Source: Croceimicrobium hydrocarbonivorans
Lineage (GTDB): Bacteria > Bacteroidota > Bacteroidia > Flavobacteriales > Schleiferiaceae
Assembly: GCF_014524565.1 (NCBI RefSeq)
Contig: NZ_CP060139.1
Coordinates: forward strand, 2,549,501-2,613,500
DNA length: 64,000 nucleotides
Direction of reading: 5' to 3'
Shown here: positions 26,341 to 35,735 of the stretch, piece after piece
Numbering within the stretch: position 1 is the first letter of the stretch
How the letters are laid out: every line of letters starts with the position of its first letter
The notes under the pieces: generated by a model
The model's database searches: none
Told to the model about the DNA's origin: nothing
What the model saw: only the letters and a program-made list of their open reading frames with translations
Position numbers and translations under genes: made by a program

Positions 26341-27105
26341 TTATTCTTTTAATTCAATTTTGATGGGCACCACAAAGCTCATCCGAACCGCTTTTCCACG
26401 TTGTTTGGCGGGTTCAATTTGTGGTAATCCTGAAATTACTCGTAATGCTTCATTATCCAAATAAGGATCTACACTGCGCATGACCTGAACATTGGATACC
26501 TGACCGTTTTTCTCAACTACAAAACTTACAATTACCCGACCTTCTATTTTAAGGCGGCGGGCCGTTTCGCTGTATACAAAGTTTTGACTTACGTATTGCA
26601 GTAATTGAGTTTGAAAGCAAGTCTTACGCTCGTCATTAGTAGCAAAGCTTTCGCAACCTGGGAAGATGGGCACGGTTTCTACTACCGCAAAGGGAATGGG
26701 GTCTTCCAATTCTTCAAGGTCTTCAGCTTCTTCGCCTACTATTTCTACCTCACCTTCTACATACCTTACATCTTGATTCTCGGAGATTAGATATTCGTCT
26801 TCGTCTGTTTCAGTAGCGCTCATATCGAGCTCATTATCTACGACTGTGTTGTCATCAACAACATTGAGTTCACTTGGAAGCTCTTTTGGTTGTTCTATCT
26901 TAACTGTTTTAGGAGGTCTCACCGTAATGGGTATTACAATATCATCTCCATCCACTACAATTTGTTGAGGCTTTTCAATTTCAGGTTCCGAGAAATTGAT
27001 GTTAAATAGTTGGATAACAATAAATAATGAGAGTGCAACACCCGCCAGTAAAAAGTGGGTGCGGTATTTTTCGAGGTCTAATTTTGGATTCTTTTTATTC
27101 TCCAT
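26341..27105 (-). CDS. Energy transducer TonB
   Basis: I place the start at the ATG at 27105 (MENKKNPKLDLEKYR, 254 aa), because the upstream extension begins only at a TTG. One inner-membrane helix (FLLAGVALSLFIVIQLF) is followed by a periplasmic linker rich in Pro and acidic residues, a cysteine-pair block (PIFPGC, then CF 12 residues on), and the TonB C-terminal domain with RRLKIEGRVIVSFVVEKNG. TonB couples the proton motive force to outer-membrane receptors such as those encoded at 1288, 15001 and 35736. Next gene downstream is the LamG cargo. Confidence 0.92.
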   Translation of the reverse strand: MENKKNPKLDLEKYRTHFLLAGVALSLFIVIQLFNINFSEPEIEKPQQIVVDGDDIVIPITVRPPKTVKIEQPKELPSELNVVDDNTVVDNELDMSATETDEDEYLISENQDVRYVEGEVEIVGEEAEDLEELEDPIPFAVVETVPIFPGCESFATNDERKTCFQTQLLQYVSQNFVYSETARRLKIEGRVIVSFVVEKNGQVSNVQVMRSVDPYLDNEALRVISGLPQIEPAKQRGKAVRMSFVVPIKIELKE

Positions 27106-27178
27106 CCCTTTATCAGAGTTTGGCAGCAATTTACATTTTTAAAGACTTCTTTAATGTGAGAAGCGTGGCATTAGACCT

Positions 27179-27205
27179 AAAAAAAGCCGGCGTTGTGCCG
27201 GCTTT
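27179..27205 (-). terminator. Terminator of the 1812-residue surface protein gene
   Basis: Read on the minus strand, a 9-bp GC-rich stem (27197-27205 with 27183-27191) and a 5-base loop are followed by a T run (the A run at 27179-27185). It begins 4 bases after the stop codon at 27209. Confidence 0.88.
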
Positions 27206-27208
27206 AGT

Positions 27209-30200
27209 TTAGTCTTTTATCAAAGGATAATGTAGTTCACCAAATGATCCTTTAATGACCAAGTGATAATATCCAGGTACCAAGTCGCTTAGGTCAATCG
27301 CTTTATTTATTTCTTCAGTTGCGATATTCCGAATTACTTGACCGGTACTATTATATATAACTAAGAGATCAGGGCTTTTGGCTTCCTCTGGCCATTCAAT
27401 TCTCAAATAGCGTTCTACAGGGTTGGGATATACATTCGGATCTGGTATTTCCGCTGCATCCAGCCCCAGCTGATTGAGCTTAAAGCTTCGAGTGGAGCTT
27501 CCACAGACACCATTAATGGTTAGGGTTACCTTATAGAACAGTCCTGGTGTACTGTAAATATGGATTGGCATGGGTCCGGTTCCGGTTGTGCCATCACCAA
27601 AGTCCCAACTATAAGATGTTGCTCCGGTAGATATTGTGCCATCAAATTGAATTCGTAATCCTGAGTTAATCGGACTGAGAACGGTATAGGTCCAGTCTGC
27701 CCTCGGAGGATCACAAGCTTCTACTCTCCGGGTATTGCGAACAGTATCCCCACAATTATTCCAGCTTGTTAGGGTAACGAATTTGTCTAAGGTATCTGAA
27801 TAAAAAGCGGAGGCAGTGCTGCCGCTAGCAAAAGTGCCATTGCCTAGATCCCAAGAATAGCCACTCGCATTATTACCTGGGTTGGCCGTGAAGTGTGTGC
27901 TATCGGTGCTTTGAGTCCAATTGAAGTTGGCTCTTAAAGTGTCGCAAACCTCTAATATTTGCACTATGGTATCGCTGTTTCCACAGTTATTGGATGCTAT
28001 GAGCGTAACAGAATATGTGCCTGGAGTAGAATAGAAGTAGACAGGATTAGTAAGGGCACTGCTATCACCATTACCGAAATACCATTTTAGGCTATCAGCA
28101 TTGCTGGCTCCAGATGTGAAATTGCGGCGTAAGAATCGACTGGTATAGGTGAAATTAGCAGTCACGCTATCGCAAACCAATGTGGAAAGCGTGTCGATTA
28201 AGCTGGCGCTAATGGTGGTGGTACAGCTGTCAAATAGCTCAATAACATATTGACTACTTGAGTTGAGATTATTAATGGAGTAAGGGCTGCTTACATTCGG
28301 CACCACGGTAGCGCTGCCAATTCCCAATGCGGCATCATACCAACGCAAGGTAGTAACCGAGTTTCCGGTATTGCTGTTTTGCCAGCTAAAGCTCAGGCTG
28401 GTGTAACCCTGGTTTTGCACCTGTAAATTATAAGGTATACCGCAGGAGGGGCCACTGGAGCGAACAGATACATCATCTACCGCAATATCACCCTGGCCAC
28501 CACTAGAAACGGCTCGGAACACTATTTCAATGGTATCGCCAACATAGGCGCTTAAGTCGAGAGAGTCTTCTTTCCAGGCCGCGCCATTGCTAAATTGTTG
28601 TTGGCCGGTCCAGGTTCTTAGGGTTATGTTATTGCCATTATTGCGGGTATTAATCTGCACCTTAAGCGAGTTGATATTATTGCCAAACATGTGATAGCTA
28701 TAATAAAGCTTAGGGGTAGAAGTGTTTACCAGGGCAATTTCCGGACTGGTCATTAAAGCAGGATTAGCGGTGGTGCTAAAGTCACTTTCGAAATAAATGT
28801 AATTACCAGAACCCAAAGCATCTTCCTGTGGTCCGGTAGCAAAGCTTGGGGTGGTTCCTGCACCAACACCCCACTTGTCATTGCTGGTTTGTCGGTTGCG
28901 AGTCCAGCAGGGGCTAATTTGATCGTTGGTATTAAAGAATCCAAGGCCTTCTTGCCAAGGGATATTATCGAAATTCTCATTAAAGGGTAAAGAAGATATT
29001 CCACAGGCAGTGTTTCCGATAAATGGACCTTCCCACCAACTAACATCGTTGGCTCCACAACTATCGCGAACAAAAATCTCGTAGTTGGTATTGGGATTAA
29101 GCCCATTTAATACAAAAGGCTTGCTGGTAACGGATACCAGGTTAAAGGCCCCGGTTGATCCTGCCGGACGGTATTGGATTTGCCAATTTGTTGCGCCACC
29201 GCTAGTCCAGTCAAGTGTGAGCGTTGTTTGGCTATTAGCCGTTTGCTGAATATTGGTAGGATTTGGACAGGTAGGGGTATTGTCTATTCTGATGTCATCA
29301 ATAGCCATACTGGCCCTAAAGGCGGTTCCAGTTGAGCGGAAAGCTCTAAAACGAATTTGAATAGTATCGCCAATATAGGAGCTTAAGCTAACAACCTTTT
29401 CCAACCAAGCGGCGGAGGCACTTGTTTGTTGCTGGCCACTAATGGTGTTTACATTAGACCATCCTGAACCGGCATTAACAGCTATCACTAGTTTGTCAAT
29501 ATCCTGACCAAACATATGATACCAAAAACGTAATTCTGGACTACTGAGAGTGTCTAAACTAACCAAGGGAGTGAATAGGTCGGTGCTGAAATAGCTATTG
29601 AAGATTCCTTCTCGAATGGTATAGGCGTAAAAACCATTCCCTGAAGTATGGTCTGCATCTGGTCCGGTGTTGAAGCCATCACCTGCACCTTGGTTGCCGC
29701 GCCAATAATAAGTGGTAGTGTCGGAGCGAGACCAGCATGGATCAATATTCCCTGGATCATTAAAGACTGAAGGGTCATTCCAAAGTCCATTATCAAAATC
29801 TTCGAAATAAGGAGCAATGCTCACGGTGCAAGCAGTACGACCTTGAACAAAACTTGACCAGAAACTCACATTCCCTAAACCACAACTGTCTCTTACGATA
29901 AATTGATAGGGGGTGTTTGGAGTCAATCCGTTCAATACAAATGGATTGCTACTGGCATTTACCAGTGTGCCGCTACCGGCTGAAAATCCTGGGGCACCAT
30001 ATTCTATTTGCCAATCGCTAGCGCCACCTGTGGTCCAGTTTAAGGTAATACTGGTAGATCCCACAGCAGTGATACTTAAATTGCTTGGTTGTGGGCAGCT
30101 CGGTTGCTCATCAATGCGGAAATCATCTACGCCAATTGGTGCCTGGTTACTAAAAGGGGAGTTCCGATAAGCAATTATGCGCACAGAAATGGTGTCATTC

Positions 30201-32647
30201 GCAAAGTTGGCTAAAGGAATAATAGCTTCAGCCCAAGGGTCGCTGCTGGCCGTTTGTTGCTGTCCGCTGATGCTCCAAACATGCTGGTAGCCACTGCCAT
30301 TATTTACTTCCACTCCCAAAGAATCTACACCTTGACCGTACATGTGATACCAAAAGCGCAATTCTGGGATTGTTAATGGGCTTAGGTCCACTAGTGGTGA
30401 CTCCACCGCTGTGGATGTTACCTGGCCGATACCAACAGTAAATATTGCTTGTGAAAAAATGTATTGCCCGGATCCGGTAGTATGATCGGCATTAGGCCCA
30501 GAATTGAAAGTTCCGGGAGGGCCGTCTTCTACCGACCATTGGTAATTAACCGCGGTGTCCCTACTCCAGCAACTATTTAGCGTGCCGGGAGCATTAAAGG
30601 CACCGGGTACAAAATCAGTACCATCGAAGTTCTCAAAATAGGGTGCGGCAACGGCATTACATTCAGTTTGAATGCGCAGAGGACCGGTCCAAATGGAAAC
30701 ATCTCCAGGACCGCAACTGTCTCGAACATAAATGTCGTAGGAGGTATTAGCGCTAAGTCCGGATAAATTAAATGGATTTGAGCTGGCATTTACAATAGTT
30801 CCTGCATTAGCGGCAGTGCCAGGAGCCCCGTAAGAAACATTCCAGTTAGTAGCTCCGCCGGTGGTCCATCCTAGGTTTGCTGTGGTGGTTCCAATACTAA
30901 TGGCAGCCAGGTTTTGGGGACGAGGGCAACTGGGTGCCTCATCAATGGTTATATCATCAATACTAATGTCGGCAGCGAAGCCATTAGCAGAGCGGAAACC
31001 AACAAAACGCAACTGAATAGTATCGTTTAGGTAGGCACTCAAAGGCGCTATAACCTCTTTCCAGCTTTGGTTTTTACTGTTTTGTTGTTGCCCACTTTGG
31101 GTGTTTAGAAGCTGATAGGCTCCTCCATTGGAGATATACACTTTAAGCTGACTGATATTAGCCCCGAACATGTGTACATAGAATTTTAATTCGGGTACAC
31201 TTAAGCCATTAAGGTCAATTAAGGGACTTTGAAGAATTGTAGAGTCAGAGCTGCCACCTGCGATTACTTCGGTGTACATAAATTGAGCACTTCCTGTGGT
31301 ATGGTCACCAGTGGGGCCAGTGTTTGTAGGGCTAAATTGGGGTGGTCCGGTTTTCCAGGCGTAAATAGTAGTGGGGGTTCTTTGCCAGCAGCTGTTTATG
31401 TTGCCTAAACCGTTAAAGGTAGGGCTGGTGACAAATCCATTGGCGTCAAAATTTTCAGAGTAGGGAGTGGCAACTGGGTTGCAGGCTGTGCGGAAAGCGA
31501 TTGGGCCAAACCAGTCCGATACATCTCCGGGTCCACAGCTATCTCGCACATATACCTGATAGTTGGTGTTTGGGCTTAATCCGGTTAATTCACCGGGATT
31601 GGAATTTTGGGGAATGATGGTTCCGCTATTGGGAGAAAAGCCTGGCGTTCCATAGGATAATTCCCAGTCGCTGGCGCCTCCGCTGGTCCAGGATAATCGA
31701 GCTGAATTGAAACCAGCAAACACCAGTTGAAGGTTGGAAGGCTTAGGGCAGCTGGGGGCTTCTTCAATACTCACATCATCGATGCAAATCGCATTTTGAA
31801 AACCTACTGTTTGCTCCACAGAGCGGAATAGAATCCGAACCGTATCATTTGCATAAGCACTAAGGTTTAAAATGCTTTCCTTCCAGGCATCGGTATTGGA
31901 GCTTTGTTGTTGACCGCTAATCGTTTGTAGCAGGCTGTAGTTAAGACCAAAATCTGTACTGATATACACTTTAAGCTTTTCAATATCGGCACCAAACATG
32001 TGGTACCAAAAGCTCATTTGTGGATTGGTTAAAGTACCTAAATCGAAAAGTGGGGAAACAAAATCTGCCGAATCGGTAGGATTGATTGGGAAGCTGATTT
32101 GATCAATCTGAACGTATTTTCCGTTCCCAGATTTATCACTGCTGGCACCGGTGAAATTACTCACAAAGGCCGGTGGGCCGGGTTTCCAGATATAACCGGT
32201 TGTCGCATTTCTTTGCCAGCAAGCATTGATACTCCCGGCGGTGTTGATGGCACCCACTGTCCAGGCGGCACCATTAAAATTGGAGCTGAAAGGAGGGTTG
32301 ACCACCGCACAACTGGTACCGGCGGCCAAAAAAGCGGGCCAAGGATTTGGACCGGGTGAGCATAACTCCCTTACTTGAACTACGTAAAAAGTGCTTGCAC
32401 TGAGTCCACTAATGGTGAGTGGTTTGTTGCTAGTGGTGTTAATCGTAGCGGTAACTAAACTCCCTCCTTGAGTTACATATCTGTATTGGAAGGAACCGGC
32501 TGTGGTGTTATCCCAGTCGATAGTTATGAAATCTGGACCATAGGCAACCAGCCTCACATTAGTGGGGGTATTGCACTGTCCTTGAAGATTCAAAGTCAGG
32601 AAGCCGAGTATCAGGGTAAGGAGGACGGGGAGTAATTTTCCTTTCAT
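27209..32647 (-). CDS. Giant FN3 / MAM-like / PKD repeat protein with T9SS signal
   Basis: The protein has 1812 residues. The signal peptide ends near residue 23. Five tandem units of about 270 residues follow, each an FN3-type domain starting C-x-x-P-x-N (for example CPKPSNLQLVFAG) and a MAM/jelly-roll-like domain with the recurring block WYHMFG, SGQQQ and IDDISIDE. A sixth FN3 domain, three PKD domains (for example YSWDFGDGTTGTG) and a C-terminal T9SS type A domain (VYPNPVERYLRIEWPEE to YPLIKD) close the protein. It is a cell-surface or secreted adhesin or matrix-like protein; no catalytic site is seen. It stands alone with its own terminator. Confidence 0.93.
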   Translation of the reverse strand: MKGKLLPVLLTLILGFLTLNLQGQCNTPTNVRLVAYGPDFITIDWDNTTAGSFQYRYVTQGGSLVTATINTTSNKPLTISGLSASTFYVVQVRELCSPGPNPWPAFLAAGTSCAVVNPPFSSNFNGAAWTVGAINTAGSINACWQRNATTGYIWKPGPPAFVSNFTGASSDKSGNGKYVQIDQISFPINPTDSADFVSPLFDLGTLTNPQMSFWYHMFGADIEKLKVYISTDFGLNYSLLQTISGQQQSSNTDAWKESILNLSAYANDTVRILFRSVEQTVGFQNAICIDDVSIEEAPSCPKPSNLQLVFAGFNSARLSWTSGGASDWELSYGTPGFSPNSGTIIPQNSNPGELTGLSPNTNYQVYVRDSCGPGDVSDWFGPIAFRTACNPVATPYSENFDANGFVTSPTFNGLGNINSCWQRTPTTIYAWKTGPPQFSPTNTGPTGDHTTGSAQFMYTEVIAGGSSDSTILQSPLIDLNGLSVPELKFYVHMFGANISQLKVYISNGGAYQLLNTQSGQQQNSKNQSWKEVIAPLSAYLNDTIQLRFVGFRSANGFAADISIDDITIDEAPSCPRPQNLAAISIGTTTANLGWTTGGATNWNVSYGAPGTAANAGTIVNASSNPFNLSGLSANTSYDIYVRDSCGPGDVSIWTGPLRIQTECNAVAAPYFENFDGTDFVPGAFNAPGTLNSCWSRDTAVNYQWSVEDGPPGTFNSGPNADHTTGSGQYIFSQAIFTVGIGQVTSTAVESPLVDLSPLTIPELRFWYHMYGQGVDSLGVEVNNGSGYQHVWSISGQQQTASSDPWAEAIIPLANFANDTISVRIIAYRNSPFSNQAPIGVDDFRIDEQPSCPQPSNLSITAVGSTSITLNWTTGGASDWQIEYGAPGFSAGSGTLVNASSNPFVLNGLTPNTPYQFIVRDSCGLGNVSFWSSFVQGRTACTVSIAPYFEDFDNGLWNDPSVFNDPGNIDPCWSRSDTTTYYWRGNQGAGDGFNTGPDADHTSGNGFYAYTIREGIFNSYFSTDLFTPLVSLDTLSSPELRFWYHMFGQDIDKLVIAVNAGSGWSNVNTISGQQQTSASAAWLEKVVSLSSYIGDTIQIRFRAFRSTGTAFRASMAIDDIRIDNTPTCPNPTNIQQTANSQTTLTLDWTSGGATNWQIQYRPAGSTGAFNLVSVTSKPFVLNGLNPNTNYEIFVRDSCGANDVSWWEGPFIGNTACGISSLPFNENFDNIPWQEGLGFFNTNDQISPCWTRNRQTSNDKWGVGAGTTPSFATGPQEDALGSGNYIYFESDFSTTANPALMTSPEIALVNTSTPKLYYSYHMFGNNINSLKVQINTRNNGNNITLRTWTGQQQFSNGAAWKEDSLDLSAYVGDTIEIVFRAVSSGGQGDIAVDDVSVRSSGPSCGIPYNLQVQNQGYTSLSFSWQNSNTGNSVTTLRWYDAALGIGSATVVPNVSSPYSINNLNSSSQYVIELFDSCTTTISASLIDTLSTLVCDSVTANFTYTSRFLRRNFTSGASNADSLKWYFGNGDSSALTNPVYFYSTPGTYSVTLIASNNCGNSDTIVQILEVCDTLRANFNWTQSTDSTHFTANPGNNASGYSWDLGNGTFASGSTASAFYSDTLDKFVTLTSWNNCGDTVRNTRRVEACDPPRADWTYTVLSPINSGLRIQFDGTISTGATSYSWDFGDGTTGTGPMPIHIYSTPGLFYKVTLTINGVCGSSTRSFKLNQLGLDAAEIPDPNVYPNPVERYLRIEWPEEAKSPDLLVIYNSTGQVIRNIATEEINKAIDLSDLVPGYYHLVIKGSFGELHYPLIKD

Positions 32648-32944
32648 TAGAATCTACATCTTGGGTTCTTCGTTACTAAAATAGCGTTGTTTCCTGATAA
32701 TCTGCTAATTCCGGTCTTGAAATTGATTAAAAGTGAGGTTTGAATTAGTAGCTGATTTGCCTATCTCGACAATTGGTGTTTTTTAGGGAATTCATGTGTT
32801 GATTTGCTGGAATTATGGAGCCTGAGGGGAGTATTTGCTATTCTTGAATATTGGGCTTTGTTAACTAGCGATAGCTGAAATTCATCACCTCCTTCGTAAA
32901 TTAGCAGGCCTTTCAAAAAATGGCAATCAAGAGCAAATAGTAAC
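32648..32944. other. Divergent intergenic region, no gene seen
   Basis: This 297-base AT-rich stretch separates the giant surface protein gene (minus) from the Crp/Fnr gene (plus) and must hold both promoters. I find no exact TAnnTTTG element with good spacing, no tRNA and no convincing small gene; the one short minus-strand frame here (32761-32946) has no sign of coding. Confidence 0.5.
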
Positions 32945-33607
32945 ATGGCAGATAATCAGGAAACCCAACAAAGCATAAAGGAGGTCTTAAAGCAAAACTT
33001 CCCGGTCTTCCACAATGACCAATTGTTGGATAGAATCGCCAAGGAGGCACGCGTTTTTCACAATGATGAAGAAAGCGTAGTAGTGGAATTAGGCGATTTT
33101 CCAAAATGGATTCCTTTGGTGATAAAAGGGGCGATTAAAATTAGTCGTGCTGATACCGAAGGAGGCGAAATTTTCCTGTATTACCTCTATCCAGGTCAAA
33201 CCTGTGCCATGACTTTGAACTGCTGTATGGTCGATAAACCCAGTGAAGTTAGAGCCATCGCAGAAGCCGGTACCGAATTTATTGGCCTTCCTCGAAAAGC
33301 CCTGCCACAATGGATGCTCGAATTTGAAGAATGGCGTCAGTTTACGCTCGAATCTTACAATGAGCGCTACGAAAACTTATTGGCTACCATTGATGCCATT
33401 GCATTTCAGAAGTTAGATGAACGTTTGATCGGACTTTTGCGTGATAAAAGTATTGCTTTAGGTAGTACCGCTGTTGAGGTAACTCACAAGCGATTAGCCG
33501 AAGAGCTGCATTCTTCACGAGAAGTTATTTCCCGTTTGCTCAAGCAGTTGGAGAAAATCGGTAAGGTGCGATTAATGCGGAATAAAGTTGAGCTTCTTGA
33601 CTTTTAG
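32945..33607 (+). CDS. Crp/Fnr family transcriptional regulator
   Basis: The 220-residue protein has an N-terminal cupin-like sensor domain (about 15-130) with LYPGQTCAMTLNCCM, a linking helix and a C-terminal winged helix (about 150-220: VTHKRLAEELHSSREVISRL) for DNA binding. The Arg/Ser residues of the cAMP pocket are not evident, so the ligand is probably not cAMP. Three cysteines in CAMTLNCCM could sense thiols, persulfide or redox state, which is inference. It precedes, on the same strand, a cysteine-dioxygenase-like gene and a rhodanese gene that may be its targets. Confidence 0.92.
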   Translation: MADNQETQQSIKEVLKQNFPVFHNDQLLDRIAKEARVFHNDEESVVVELGDFPKWIPLVIKGAIKISRADTEGGEIFLYYLYPGQTCAMTLNCCMVDKPSEVRAIAEAGTEFIGLPRKALPQWMLEFEEWRQFTLESYNERYENLLATIDAIAFQKLDERLIGLLRDKSIALGSTAVEVTHKRLAEELHSSREVISRLLKQLEKIGKVRLMRNKVELLDF

Positions 33608-33670
33608 GTGATAAATATCATACTTTAAATCAGGGCTATAGTTTACATTGATCTTTAATATTGAAGTAAA

Positions 33671-34195
33671 ATGGAAACTATAAAATCGGTTGAAAGACTT
33701 CGCTATAATCTGACATTGGGCCCGGGTTACGGGGGTTATAGCGAGCTGCTGAAAGCGGTTGATTTAGACAAAGAAGCCCTGCAGCCTTTCCTGCATTTCG
33801 ATCCCCATTCCTATCAAAGGGTGCGCCTCTATGATACGAATGTAGTTGAAGCGGTTCTCACCTGTTGGGAGCCAGGACAAATTGGTCAAATTCACGACTT
33901 TCATAATTCGCTGGGTTGGTTTAAGGTTTTACAAGGTGCGATAGAGATCGAACACTTTAACCTTGAAAAGGGCGAACCTAAACTGCGCTTTAGTTACGAT
34001 TACCCTGGTGGATCCCAAGGTTTTTTAAATGATGATTTAGGATTTCATCGTTTTAAGAATACCTCTCAAGGACGCACGGTAATCTTGCATTTCTATGCCG
34101 ATAAGATTCGACATTGGGAAGTGTATAATGAAGCTTCCCACAAAATTGAGGACCGTCAGGCCTCCGTTCACTTTAATTATGATCAGCCGGCTTAA
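33671..34195 (+). CDS. Cysteine dioxygenase-like thiol dioxygenase
   Basis: The 174-residue protein is a cupin with the thiol-dioxygenase metal pattern: two His in QIGQIHDFHNSLGWF and a third in LGFHRFKN. Gly replaces the Cys that forms the Cys-Tyr crosslink in mammalian enzymes, as is usual in bacteria. By eye the later Ser-His-Tyr triad reads I-H-Y (VILHFY), so the Ser is missing. The reaction of the family is oxidation of a thiol such as cysteine to its sulfinate with O2; the exact substrate is uncertain. It lies between the Crp/Fnr and rhodanese genes. Confidence 0.88.
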   Translation: METIKSVERLRYNLTLGPGYGGYSELLKAVDLDKEALQPFLHFDPHSYQRVRLYDTNVVEAVLTCWEPGQIGQIHDFHNSLGWFKVLQGAIEIEHFNLEKGEPKLRFSYDYPGGSQGFLNDDLGFHRFKNTSQGRTVILHFYADKIRHWEVYNEASHKIEDRQASVHFNYDQPA

Positions 34196-34263
34196 GTCGT
34201 GATGGCAGTCACTCTTTATATTTACAATTAGTGCTTGCTTTGCCAGCCTAATAAAAACACAAT

Positions 34264-34569
34264 ATGGGATTATTTTCATTTCTCACGAAGAAGGGTGATA
34301 AAATTCAAGATTTTAAAAGCCGTGGAGCGGTGGTGATTGACGTTCGCAGCAAGGAAGAATTTCGCGGTGGCCATATCAAGAATGCGAAGAATATGCCTTT
34401 ACCAGGATTGTCTTCCAAAGTTGCTGAAATCAAAAAAATGGGAAAACCAGTAGTTTTCTGCTGTGCATCAGGAATGCGTAGCGGACAGGCTACTGCTATG
34501 ATGAAAAGTCAAGGAATCGAATGTATGAACGGCGGAGGCTGGATGAGCCTGCAAAGACATTGGAGCTAG
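34264..34569 (+). CDS. Rhodanese-like sulfurtransferase domain protein
   Basis: This single-domain protein of 101 residues has the rhodanese entry DFKSRGAVVIDVRSKEEF, the GHIKNAKNMPL segment and the active-site loop FCCASGMRSGQA, with a double Cys at the persulfide position. Family members carry sulfane sulfur between donors and acceptors. No signal peptide, so it is cytoplasmic. Its place after a thiol-dioxygenase-like gene suggests sulfur or persulfide handling; the separate 68-base gap leaves open its own promoter (a TATATTTA element is near 34218). Confidence 0.93.
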   Translation: MGLFSFLTKKGDKIQDFKSRGAVVIDVRSKEEFRGGHIKNAKNMPLPGLSSKVAEIKKMGKPVVFCCASGMRSGQATAMMKSQGIECMNGGGWMSLQRHWS

Positions 34570-34591
34570 TTTTCATTGATCAATATTTTTT

Positions 34592-34615
34592 AAGGCCTCC
34601 TATTTAGGGGGCCTT
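34592..34615 (+). terminator. Possible terminator after the rhodanese gene
   Basis: A 9-bp stem (34592-34600 with 34607-34615, one G-T pair) lies 22 bases after the rhodanese stop, but the following T run is poor (GCTGTTTAAG). Confidence 0.5.
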
Positions 34616-34639
34616 GCTGTTTAAGGTCTAAGTATTCAA

Positions 34640-34647
34640 TATTTTTG
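34640..34647 (+). promoter_or_regulatory. Candidate -7 element for the nucleoid-associated protein gene
   Basis: TATTTTTG matches TAnnTTTG 16 bases before the ATG; a TTG at 34614-34616 is 23 bases upstream, slightly farther than the usual spacing. Confidence 0.45.
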
Positions 34648-34663
34648 GAGCAGATTTTATAGC

Positions 34664-35701
34664 ATGTTCGAAAAGACTTTAAGCAATTTGGAGCATCTCG
34701 CGGTGCATTTGGTAGGGAACAAAAGCAAGGAGGAGGAATTGATTTTAAGTGCCTCCCAAAGTGGCTTGGATCAACCAACCATCAATATTATCTGGCACTA
34801 TCTTCAAAGTGCCTTTCGCGATCTGGATTTTTATCGCTTTCACCATCCCAGTGGTTTGGAGTTTAACTCCGTGTTTCAGGTAGCTAAGTCTCTCTTCAAT
34901 AATCCTCAGAGTTTTTTGTCGGCCTCTCAAAAGGTGGCCCAGCTTTTATATGAAGTATCTGATCATCCACAGGTGCGCTCTGGTGAATTGCTGGTGATCT
35001 ATTTTAGTCATTTAAGGCATGCTCAGGTTGAAGGACCAGCTTTAGCCCTGTTTAAATCCGAAAAGAAGCAGCCTTTTTTATTTACCGAGGAGGAAGCTCA
35101 GAACATCGAACTTTATAGCTATCAGGGTATCAATCCTTCTAAAGTGGATAAAGCAGCACTCATCTTTGCCCAGGAGGAATCTGAAGGATATCAGGTAATG
35201 GCCGTTGATAATATCAATAAAGGAGAAGAAGCTAAATTTTGGTTTGAGCAGTTCCTGCGGATACAAATGCGCTCCACAGAATTTACCAAAACTTCGGAGA
35301 TCATTAAAGTGACCAAAAGCTTTATCGATCAGGATTTGGGTGATGAAACTCCATTGGAGAAGACCGAAAGCATGGAGTATATCGGACGCTCCAAAGATTA
35401 TTTCGAATTGGAAGAAGAGTATAATCCGGAAACCTATAGCAAACAGGTGTTTGAAGATGAGGCAGTGGCCGATCGCTTTCGCGAATACGTGCGCAGCCGT
35501 GATCTGCAAAATTTGGAATTGGATGAAAATTTCGCGGTTTCAGAAGAGGCGGTGAAAAAGAAAGGTCGCGTCTTTAAAAGTGTGATCAAATTGGATAAGA
35601 ACTTCCATATCTATGTTCATGGTGATCGCTCTAAAATTGAAAAGGGAGTGGATGAAGACGGTAGGCAGTTTTACAAACTGTATTACGAAGAAGAAGATTA
35701 A
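34664..35701 (+). CDS. Nucleoid-associated protein (NdpA/YejK family)
   Basis: The 345-residue soluble protein matches the Bacteroidota form of the nucleoid-associated NdpA family: an N-terminal domain beginning LSNLEHLAVHLVGNKSKEEE, a core with RSGELLVIYFSHL and EGYQVMAVDNINKGEEAKFWF, and a C-terminal basic/acidic domain containing FHIYVHGDRSKIEKG. The E. coli homologue YejK is found on the nucleoid, but its molecular role is poorly known. It is a single-gene unit with its own terminator. Confidence 0.88.
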   Translation: MFEKTLSNLEHLAVHLVGNKSKEEELILSASQSGLDQPTINIIWHYLQSAFRDLDFYRFHHPSGLEFNSVFQVAKSLFNNPQSFLSASQKVAQLLYEVSDHPQVRSGELLVIYFSHLRHAQVEGPALALFKSEKKQPFLFTEEEAQNIELYSYQGINPSKVDKAALIFAQEESEGYQVMAVDNINKGEEAKFWFEQFLRIQMRSTEFTKTSEIIKVTKSFIDQDLGDETPLEKTESMEYIGRSKDYFELEEEYNPETYSKQVFEDEAVADRFREYVRSRDLQNLELDENFAVSEEAVKKKGRVFKSVIKLDKNFHIYVHGDRSKIEKGVDEDGRQFYKLYYEEED

Positions 35702-35734
35702 AAAAAAAGCCCTGCATTTGCAGGGCTTTTCTGT
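35701..35734. terminator. Bidirectional terminator between ndpA-like and metal receptor genes
   Basis: An 11-bp stem (35705-35715 with 35720-35730) is flanked by an A run at 35701-35708 and Ts on the right. It can stop the nucleoid-associated gene (plus) and the TonB receptor gene (minus), whose stop is at 35736. Confidence 0.88.
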
Positions 35735-35735
35735 T

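Noticed and set aside
27106-27129. Longer tonB start at 27129
   Set aside because: It is a TTG; the ATG at 27105 gives the usual MENKK-type start of Bacteroidota TonB proteins.
27526-32359. Repeated sequence that might suggest a CRISPR or satellite array
   Set aside because: The repetition is at protein level (FN3 and MAM-like units of about 270 residues); there are no short identical repeats with equal spacers.
32761-32946. Small minus-strand frame of 61 residues in the gap before the Crp/Fnr gene
   Set aside because: No recognisable motif or signal, and it overlaps the regulator start; looks like a chance frame.
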